From: JALZAA01 sp036005605
GTDB taxonomy: Bacteria; Actinomycetota; Acidimicrobiia; IMCC26256; JACDBD01
Direction of reading: 5' to 3'
NCBI GenBank assembly: GCA_036005605.1
Contig: DASYQJ010000212.1
Span: forward strand, 1 to 28,215
DNA: 28,215 nucleotides
A program made the translations under genes and the position numbers. The notes below the pieces were generated by a model. The model worked only from the letters and a program-made list of their open reading frames with translations. It searched no databases and was not told where the DNA came from. Below are positions 22,850 to 28,215 of this stretch, one piece after another; position 1 is the stretch's first letter; every line of letters starts with the position of its first letter.

Positions 22850-23310
22850 TCCCTGTGCGGCGGCTCAACCATGCGGTCCTGTACGTGAGCGACGCCGACC
22901 GCGCCGCCGCCTTCTACCAGGAGGCGTTCGGGTTCGAGGTCGTGCAGCGCATTCCGGGCGTCGCCGCCTTCCTGAAGGCCGCGGGCACCGCGAACCACCA
23001 CGACCTCGGTCTCTTCTCGGTCGGGGCGAACGCGCCCGGCCCCGAACGCGGCCGGGTCGGCCTGTATCACCTGGCGTGGGAGGTGCCGTCGATCCACGAT
23101 CTCGCGGCCGGGCGAGACACGCTGGCGCGCCTCGGGGCTCTCGTAGGCCAGAGCGACCACGGCGCCACGAAGTCGCTCTACGGCAAGGACCCCGACGGCA
23201 ACGAGTTCGAGATCATGTGGCTCGTGCCGCGCGAGCAGTGGGGCGACCTCGAGCACGAGGCGACGACCGACCCGCTCGACCTCGACGCCGAGCTCGCCCG
23301 CTGGGGTTGA
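22846..23310 (+). CDS. VOC family protein (glyoxalase/extradiol dioxygenase-like)
   Basis: A 154-residue protein of the vicinal oxygen chelate fold. Two beta-alpha-beta modules are visible. Metal-ligand candidates are the His of LNHAVLYV, the His of LYHLAWEV and the Glu of DPDGNEFEIMW, the pattern of type I extradiol dioxygenases; a third His-rich stretch, NHHDLGLF, lines the pocket. The substrate cannot be read from sequence; many such proteins are misannotated as catechol 2,3-dioxygenase. The ATG at 22846 overlaps the stop of the small upstream gene, so the two are translated together. It converges on the secreted-protein gene ten bases away. Confidence 0.88.
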   Translation: MIPVRRLNHAVLYVSDADRAAAFYQEAFGFEVVQRIPGVAAFLKAAGTANHHDLGLFSVGANAPGPERGRVGLYHLAWEVPSIHDLAAGRDTLARLGALVGQSDHGATKSLYGKDPDGNEFEIMWLVPREQWGDLEHEATTDPLDLDAELARWG

Positions 23311-23320
23311 GTCGTCCGGC

Positions 23321-24265
23321 TCAGCGTGCCGCCGGCTTCAGCACCAGGTGGACGTTGAGGTGTTGTTTCAGCGTCCCGCTCTTGGAGCCCGACTCGATAT
23401 GAAACGTCTGGTTGCCACTCGATCGGATCTCGCCGGCGACGGGCAGCAGACTCGTCAGGTCGACGGTGTTCTGGCCGCGAAACGTCGTCTTGTAGCTCTG
23501 GACGGTCAGCTGGACGCCCGGCGCCACGTTCGGGAGCTCGACCGATTGTTTCCCAGCGGTCTGTGTCCCGCGCACGCCGAGCTCGATCTTCGATCCGTTG
23601 CGCTTCTTCAGCGTGTACTCGTAGACCTGGTTCGCTTCGATTCCGTTCAACGACAGGTCGGTTGAGGCGCGCCAGCGCGCGCCGACGCCGACCGCCGCTT
23701 CGGGGAACGGGACGGCGAGCGTTCGCAGCTGATCTCCGAGCTGCGTGACCAGGCTCGCTACCGAGGGGTCGAGGTCCGGCGGGACGTTGAGCGCACTGTC
23801 GACGAGCACGCCCTGCGGCGTGATGGTCAGCTGACCCGACAGGCCGGCGAGCCCGGCGAACGCCTGCTCGATCCGCCGGCGCGCGGACTTGCTGGCCTCG
23901 CCGCCCTTCAGCACTTCGAACGACGGATACGAGAAGCTGACCTGCAGGTTGCCCTCGGGGGTCACGCCCTGCAGCGCCGTCTCCACCGTGGCCTTGGTCG
24001 GGGGCGGCTTGACGCTGCCGGACGACACGCCCGACTGCTGGATCGCGAACGCCACCGTCATCGCCGAGCGCTGCGACGCGCCCGCGGCCGGCGAGAGCCG
24101 GAGCGGCTCGAGCGGAGCTTTCCCGGCGTCGAGGACCTCGACGCTCGGGGTCGGGGCCGGGGTCTGGGCATGGACCTCGCCGGCGACGGCGGCGTGATCG
24201 ACCAGCGCGGGCGCGGCCGCCAGCACGACGGCGACGGCCAGCACACGGAAGGATGCGCGCTTCAC
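23321..24265 (-). CDS. Secreted protein, possibly DUF6263-like, unknown function
   Basis: A 314-residue protein with an N-terminal signal peptide (basic start MKRASFR, hydrophobic core to about residue 30; no lipobox cysteine). The mature part has no cysteine and consists of alternating beta strands: AMTVAFAIQQSG, LQVSFSYPSFEVL, GQLTITPQGVLVD, VGARWRASTDLSL, VYEYTLKKRNGSKIELGV and LNVHLVLKPAAR. Repeated beta modules of this kind occur in DUF6263 and related secreted proteins; I am not certain of the match. Start GTG 24265 has GAGG seven bases upstream. It begins 13 bases after the aconitase stop on the same strand and is probably cotranscribed with it, although no functional link is obvious. 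Confidence 0.75.
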   Translation of the reverse strand: MKRASFRVLAVAVVLAAAPALVDHAAVAGEVHAQTPAPTPSVEVLDAGKAPLEPLRLSPAAGASQRSAMTVAFAIQQSGVSSGSVKPPPTKATVETALQGVTPEGNLQVSFSYPSFEVLKGGEASKSARRRIEQAFAGLAGLSGQLTITPQGVLVDSALNVPPDLDPSVASLVTQLGDQLRTLAVPFPEAAVGVGARWRASTDLSLNGIEANQVYEYTLKKRNGSKIELGVRGTQTAGKQSVELPNVAPGVQLTVQSYKTTFRGQNTVDLTSLLPVAGEIRSSGNQTFHIESGSKSGTLKQHLNVHLVLKPAAR

Positions 24266-24278
24266 GTCCCTGCCTCGA

Positions 24279-26555
24279 TCAGGACTGCTGCCGCAGGACG
24301 TTGAGCGCAGACCCGGCCCGGAACCACTCGATGTGCTCTTCCGACATGGTGTGCGTCGTCCGGATCTCGTCGCTCGACCCGTCGGCGTGGTGGACGACGA
24401 CCGTCACGGGCTTGCCCGGCGCGAGGTCGGCGAGCCCGACCACATCGGCCGTGTCGTCGGCGCGGAACTTCTCGTAGTCGGCGGGGTCGGCGAACGTCAA
24501 CGCGAGCACCCCCTGCTTCTTGAGGTTCGCTTCGTGGATCCGCGCGAACGAACGCACGATGATCGCTCGTCCGCCCATGTAGCGCGGCTCCATCGCCGCG
24601 TGCTCACGCGACGAGCCCTCGCCGTAGTTCTCGTCGCCGACGGCGACCCAGTCGATGCCGGCCTCCTTGTACTCCCGCGCGAGGTCGGGCAGGGGCTTCA
24701 CCGAGCCGTCGCGGACGTCGAGGCCGTTCCCGTGCCCGTCCGCGAACGCGTTCGACACGCCGGTGAACAGGTTCTGCGAGATGTTCGTGAGGTGGCCGCG
24801 GTAGCGGAGCCACGGGCCGGCAGGCGAGATGTGGTCGGTGGTGCACTTCCCCACCGCCTTGAGCAGCACTCGCAGGCCGGTGACGTCCGCGCCGTCCCAC
24901 GCCGGGAACGGCTCGAGCAACTCGAGCCGTTCGCTGCCCGGCTGCACGACGACGTCCACCGTCCCCGGGTCGCGCGCCGATGGCTGGAAGCCGGCGTCGC
25001 CCGGGTCGAAGCCCTTGGCGGGCAGCTCGTCCGCCACCGGCGGCTCGAGGTGAACGGCCTCGCCGCCGGGCCCCGGCACGCCGTCGCGCACGAAGTCGAC
25101 GTCGATCCGGCCGGTGAGCGCCATGCCGACGACAGTCTCGGGTGAGCCGATGAACGCGAGCGTCTCGGCGTTGCCGTCGTTCCGGCGCGGGAAGTTGCGG
25201 TTGTACGACGAGACGATCGTGTTGCGGTCGCCCATCTCGATGTCGTCGCGTTTCCATTGCCCGATGCACGGACCGCACGCGTTGGCGAGCACGCTGGCGC
25301 CGATCGCCTCGAGGTCGTCGAGCAGCCCGTCGCGCTCGATCGTGGCCCGGACCTGCTCCGAGCCGGGAGTGATCAGCAGTGGCGAGCGAACGTGCAGGCC
25401 TGCCGCTTTCGCCTGGCGGGCGACGTGCGCGGCGCGCCCGATGTCCTCGTACGACGAGTTGGTGCACGAGCCCACGAGCGCGTACGAGATCTCAGGCGGG
25501 TAGCCCTCCTTCTCGACTGCGTCGCGCACCTCCGAGACGGGCCGGTCGAGATCGGGCGTGTGCGGGCCGACGAGATGGGGCTCGAGCTCGTCGAGGTCGA
25601 TCTCGACGACGCGGTCGTAGAAGCGCTCCGGGTCGCTCTCGACCTCGGGATCGATCCGCAGGTGGTGGGCGTACTCGTTGGCGAGGTCGGCGATCTCCTC
25701 ACGCGAGGTGGCCTTCAGGTACATCGCGGACCGGTCGTCGTACGGGAACATCGAGCACGTGGCGCCGATCTCGGCGCCCATGTTGCAGATCGTCGCCTTG
25801 CCGGTCGCCGAGATCGACTCGCAGCCGGGCCCGAAGTACTCGACGATCGCGCCGGTCCCGCCCTTGACGGTGAGGATGCCGGCGACCTTGAGGATCACGT
25901 CCTTGGGCGCCGTCCATCCCGACAGCCGGCCGGTGAGGTGCACGCCGACGACCTTCGGGACCTTGGTGTTGAACGGCCAGCCGGCCATCACGTCGACGGC
26001 GTCGGCGCCGCCCACGCCGATCGCGACCATGCCGAGACCGCCGGCGTTCGGCGTATGGCTGTCGGTGCCGAGCATCATCCCGCCGGGGAACGCGTACTGC
26101 TCGAGGACGACCTGGTGGATGATCCCCGACCCCGGCTTCCAGAACCCGATGCCGTACTTCGCCGAGACCGTGCGCAGGAACTCGTACACCTCGGAGTTGG
26201 CGTCGAGGGCGTTCTTCAGGTCGATCTCGGCGCCGACCCGGGCCTGAATGAGGTGGTCACAGTGCACCGTCGTCGGCACCGCGACGCGCGGCAGCCCCGC
26301 GGTCATGAACTGGAGCAGCGCCATCTGTGCGGTCGCGTCCTGCATCGCGACGCGATCGGGCCGGTAGTCGGCGTAGTCGACGCCGCGCTCCAGCCCGACG
26401 GTGTGCGGGTCCTCGGCGTGCGCGAACAGCACCTTCTCGGCGTACGTGAGCGGCCGCCCGAGACGGCGACGGCCCACCGCGACCCGTTCCGGGTAGCGGC
26501 CGTAGACCTCTTCGACGAGTGCCACGGGCGTGCTGAGCCCGGTCGTGTCGGCCAT
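24279..26555 (-). CDS. acn: Aconitate hydratase (mitochondrial-type, 758 residues)
   Basis: The TCA-cycle enzyme converting citrate to isocitrate via a 4Fe-4S cluster. Cluster ligands are C364 (GSCTNSS), C427 and C430 (ACGPC). Other active-site segments are MLGTDSHTPNAGG, SSYNRNFPRRNDGN and the swivel domain YGEGSSREHAAMEPRYMGG. At 758 residues it is shorter than the roughly 900-residue AcnA/IRP1-type enzymes that, as I recall, are usual in actinobacteria, and matches the mitochondrial-type group. TAGCCT seven bases before the ATG implies a leaderless mRNA. As a 4Fe-4S enzyme it is a likely client of the Mrp/desulfurase genes in this window. Confidence 0.96.
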   Translation of the reverse strand: MADTTGLSTPVALVEEVYGRYPERVAVGRRRLGRPLTYAEKVLFAHAEDPHTVGLERGVDYADYRPDRVAMQDATAQMALLQFMTAGLPRVAVPTTVHCDHLIQARVGAEIDLKNALDANSEVYEFLRTVSAKYGIGFWKPGSGIIHQVVLEQYAFPGGMMLGTDSHTPNAGGLGMVAIGVGGADAVDVMAGWPFNTKVPKVVGVHLTGRLSGWTAPKDVILKVAGILTVKGGTGAIVEYFGPGCESISATGKATICNMGAEIGATCSMFPYDDRSAMYLKATSREEIADLANEYAHHLRIDPEVESDPERFYDRVVEIDLDELEPHLVGPHTPDLDRPVSEVRDAVEKEGYPPEISYALVGSCTNSSYEDIGRAAHVARQAKAAGLHVRSPLLITPGSEQVRATIERDGLLDDLEAIGASVLANACGPCIGQWKRDDIEMGDRNTIVSSYNRNFPRRNDGNAETLAFIGSPETVVGMALTGRIDVDFVRDGVPGPGGEAVHLEPPVADELPAKGFDPGDAGFQPSARDPGTVDVVVQPGSERLELLEPFPAWDGADVTGLRVLLKAVGKCTTDHISPAGPWLRYRGHLTNISQNLFTGVSNAFADGHGNGLDVRDGSVKPLPDLAREYKEAGIDWVAVGDENYGEGSSREHAAMEPRYMGGRAIIVRSFARIHEANLKKQGVLALTFADPADYEKFRADDTADVVGLADLAPGKPVTVVVHHADGSSDEIRTTHTMSEEHIEWFRAGSALNVLRQQS

Positions 26556-26562
26556 ACAGCTG

Positions 26563-26568
26563 AGGCTA
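26563..26568 (-). promoter_or_regulatory. -10 box of leaderless aconitase gene
   Basis: TAGCCT on the minus strand, seven bases before the ATG at 26555, no ribosome site. The same hexamer stands before the rhodanese gene. Confidence 0.5.
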
Positions 26569-26590
26569 CGTCACGAGTCCGTGCCGGGCT

Positions 26591-26968
26591 TCACCCGACG
26601 GGCAGTCCGGCCGCCTTCCACGCTTGGAACCCACCGGCGACGTCGGTGGCGTTGCGGAACCCCATGTCCTGGAGCGTGGCCGCCGCCAGGCTCGACGTGT
26701 AACCCGCCGAGCAGAGCACGACGAGGACCTGATCGTGATCGATGATCTCCGCGATCCGGTCGGGGCTGGCGGGATCGAGCCGCCACTCGAGAACGTTGCG
26801 CTCGATCACGCGCGCGCCCGGCACCTCGCCCTCGCGTGCGCGTTGCTCCGCCGGGCGGATGTCGACGAGGAGTGCGCCGGCGGCCTGCGCGTCGGCGGCT
26901 TCGGCGGGCGAGATGCGGCGGAGGCGGGCGCGCGCCTCGTCGAGCAGCTGCTCGACGGTCTTGGTCAC
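26591..26968 (-). CDS. Rhodanese-like sulfurtransferase
   Basis: A 125-residue single-domain rhodanese, which carries sulfur as a persulfide. The active-site loop is CSAGYTS with catalytic C86. The LLVDIRPAEQRAREGEVPGARVIERNVL region is the family's CH2-A motif. The last residues GFRNATDVAGGFQAWKAAGLP form the CH2-B motif. About 20 N-terminal residues (EQLLDEARARLRRISPAEA) are an extra helix. GTG 26968 is supported by TAGCCT six bases upstream (leaderless). It lies 22 bases after the Rrf2 gene on the same strand, but with its own promoter. A role in sulfur trafficking with the TSUP permease is suggested by context. Confidence 0.92.
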   Translation of the reverse strand: MTKTVEQLLDEARARLRRISPAEAADAQAAGALLVDIRPAEQRAREGEVPGARVIERNVLEWRLDPASPDRIAEIIDHDQVLVVLCSAGYTSSLAAATLQDMGFRNATDVAGGFQAWKAAGLPVG

Positions 26969-26974
26969 GGCGTC

Positions 26975-26980
26975 AGGCTA
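26975..26980 (-). promoter_or_regulatory. -10 box of leaderless rhodanese gene
   Basis: TAGCCT on the minus strand, six bases before the GTG at 26968. It lies between the Rrf2 stop and the rhodanese start, so the rhodanese gene can be transcribed independently of the Rrf2 gene. Confidence 0.5.
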
Positions 26981-26990
26981 GGCCGTCCTG

Positions 26991-27452
26991 TCAGTGCGGT
27001 TCCCAGGCGTCGGGGGTGGTCGTGAGGGCGGCGACGCTCTCGGGCAACGTGCCCGCGGCCAGGTCGGCGAGCGTCACCCACTCGAGCACCGCGCGCAGGT
27101 TGGCTCGTAGGGCGACCCACACCTCGGGGAGACGAGCGGCGGCGCCCTGGTAGTGCAGGCCTTCCGGGCGGGCACCCTGCACTGCAGCCAGCGGTCCCTC
27201 GACCGCCCGCAGCACCTCCGCGACCGAGATCTCGCCCGGCGCCCGGGTCAACGCATAGCCGCCGTCGGCGCCGCGGCGGGCCGAGAGGAGGCCGGCGTGG
27301 CGGAGGTCGGCGAGGATGTTCTCGAGGAACCGGGGCGGGATCCCCTGCGCAGCCGCCAGCTGCTCTCCCTTGACCGGCTTGCCCGCGGGGTCGGCCGCGG
27401 CCAGCTCCGCTGCCGCCCTGACCGCATAGTCCGCCTTGGCCGAGATGCGCAT
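26991..27452 (-). CDS. Rrf2-family regulator lacking cysteines
   Basis: A 153-residue dimeric winged-helix regulator. It opens with the family's MRISAKADYAVRA motif and has the DNA-contacting PPRFLENILADLRHAGLLSARRGADGGY region (recognition helix and wing). The cluster cysteines found in IscR, NsrR and RsrR after about residue 90 are completely absent; the protein has no cysteine at all. It is therefore more like CymR-type, metal-free members that sense metabolites or partner proteins (inference). GGAGG lies nine bases before the ATG at 27452. It diverges from the TSUP permease gene, with overlapping -10 boxes, so it probably controls itself and that permease. Confidence 0.92.
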   Translation of the reverse strand: MRISAKADYAVRAAAELAAADPAGKPVKGEQLAAAQGIPPRFLENILADLRHAGLLSARRGADGGYALTRAPGEISVAEVLRAVEGPLAAVQGARPEGLHYQGAAARLPEVWVALRANLRAVLEWVTLADLAAGTLPESVAALTTTPDAWEPH

Positions 27453-27481
27453 TTGACCGTCCTCCCGTTAAACCCTAGTTT
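27453..27481. promoter_or_regulatory. Overlapping divergent promoters of the Rrf2 and TSUP genes
   Basis: Plus strand: TTGACC (27453-27458), 17-base spacer, TAGTTT (27476-27481), for the TSUP gene. Minus strand: TAGGGT (27472-27477), for the Rrf2 gene. The two -10 boxes share two bases and lie in the small palindrome AAAC-CCTA-GTTT (27470-27481). One bound dimer could block both directions. Promoter and operator roles are inferred from sequence only. Confidence 0.5.
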
Positions 27482-27515
27482 GTCGATCAGATTTGTGGGC
27501 TTCAACGGAGGCGGA

Positions 27516-28215
27516 GTGCACATCGAACTGGGCGTGATGCTCGCCGGACTCCTCGTGGGCTTCATCGTCGGCCTCACCGGGATGGGCGGCGGCGCGCTGA
27601 TGACGCCGATCCTTGTCCTCCTGTTCCGGATCAACCCGCTGGCCGCCGTGTCGAGCGACATCGTGGCCGCGGTCGTGATGAAGCCGGTGGGCGGCGGCGT
27701 GCACCTCCGCCGCGGCACCGTGAACCTCAACCTGGTGCGCTGGCTCGCGATCGGGTCGGTGCCGGCCGCCTTCTGCGGGGTCCTCGTTCTGCGGGCGATC
27801 GGCGCACCGGAGTTCGCCGACCGCCTGCGCGTGCTCCTGGGTGTCGTCCTGCTCGTGGCGGCAGCGGCGATCATCGCCAAGGGCGTTCTGCAGACCCGGC
27901 GACCAACCGGCGGCGGCGTGCACTCGATCGCCGTGCGCCCGGCCCGGACCGTCCTCATCGGCGTGATCGGCGGGCTCGTGGTCGGCATGACCTCGGTCGG
28001 GTCCGGATCGGTGATGATCGTCCTGCTGATGCTCCTCTACCCGGCGCTGTCGAGCAACGAGCTCGTCGGCACCGATCTCGTCCAGGCGATCCCCCTCGTG
28101 CTCGCAGCCGCGATCGGCCACCTGTTCTTCGGAGACCTACAGCTTGGACTCACCGCGTCGCTCCTCGTCGGCAGTGTCCCCGGCGTGTACCTCGGCGCAC
28201 GAATCTCGTCGCGCG
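27516..28215 (+). CDS. TSUP family (TauE/SafE) membrane permease, cut by window end
   Basis: The first 233 residues of a second TSUP permease; it runs open to the last base. The first glycine-rich motif is in GLTGMGGGALMTPILVLLF (about 21-39), and the second in GMTSVGSGSVMIVLLML (about 158-174), so nearly both halves are present. The first half contains AVSSDIVAAVVMKPVGG, the polar helix that follows in this family. The GTG at 27516 has GGAGG four bases upstream. It diverges from an Rrf2 regulator next to a rhodanese gene, the sort of context seen for sulfite/thiosulfate-related TSUP carriers; the substrate is not known. It is distinct in sequence from the TSUP gene at the window start. Confidence 0.88.
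   Translation, partial: MHIELGVMLAGLLVGFIVGLTGMGGGALMTPILVLLFRINPLAAVSSDIVAAVVMKPVGGGVHLRRGTVNLNLVRWLAIGSVPAAFCGVLVLRAIGAPEFADRLRVLLGVVLLVAAAAIIAKGVLQTRRPTGGGVHSIAVRPARTVLIGVIGGLVVGMTSVGSGSVMIVLLMLLYPALSSNELVGTDLVQAIPLVLAAAIGHLFFGDLQLGLTASLLVGSVPGVYLGARISSR

Noticed and set aside
1..28215. tRNA, rRNA, riboswitch, CRISPR array, insertion sequence or prophage genes
   Set aside because: No cloverleaf, conserved RNA core, regularly spaced repeats, transposase or integrase motif was seen on either strand; gaps between genes are too short for most of these.

Overview
The window is about 70% GC, has almost no non-coding space, and reads as a chromosomal housekeeping and respiration segment of a high-GC Gram-positive (Actinomycetota). 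Evidence for the phylum is a WhiB1-like iron-sulfur regulator, a PdtaS-type sensor kinase, a diheme QcrC with an actinobacterial QcrA/QcrB, a Mrp ATPase without a CXXC motif, DUF3107, and many leaderless genes. The class Acidimicrobiia is my best guess from gene content and order, not proven. I see no tRNA, rRNA, CRISPR array, insertion sequence or phage gene, and no gene-free stretch over 300 bases.

Layout. 38-4036: a TSUP permease, a RibD-C/DHFR-like reductase, a family-5 uracil-DNA glycosylase, a diacylglycerol kinase-like lipid kinase and a glycerophosphodiester phosphodiesterase. 4192-5996: convergent whiB1 and pdtaS, the same neighbours as in Mycobacterium. 6133-9518 (minus strand): two ArsA/GET3-like ATPases, a DUF3107 protein and a CtaG-like oxidase assembly factor. 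9602-13239 (plus strand): ctaE-qcrC-qcrA-qcrB. 13262-16025 (minus strand): ctaC-ctaD-ctaF. Together these two operons encode a bc1-aa3 respiratory supercomplex, and most junctions inside them are 4-base start/stop overlaps. 16072-17553: a DUF2207-like membrane protein.

17546-20616 holds an Fe-S/sulfur module: mrp diverges from a SufR-like repressor gene followed by a cysteine desulfurase gene. 20621-22416 is a NarL-type two-component system whose promoter is flanked by palindromes. 22550-23310 is a 99-residue protein resembling the start of a cyclic-nucleotide-binding domain, coupled to a VOC-family protein. 23321-26555 is aconitase plus a secreted protein. 26591 to the window end is a rhodanese, a cysteine-free Rrf2 regulator and a divergent TSUP permease cut off by the window edge.

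The most interesting signals beyond single genes are: (i) eight genes with a TANNNT -10 box 6-8 bases before the start codon, implying leaderless mRNAs; (ii) an inverted dispersed repeat shared by the arsA-pdtaS intergenic region and the first codons of ctaG; (iii) operator-like palindromes sitting on the promoters of the sufR-like, two-component and Rrf2/TSUP genes; (iv) a cysteine desulfurase with substitutions at positions usually conserved around PLP. I did not find a convincing wholly new multi-gene system; the closest are the Rrf2-rhodanese-TSUP sulfur cassette and the asymmetric ArsA pair beside oxidase assembly genes.
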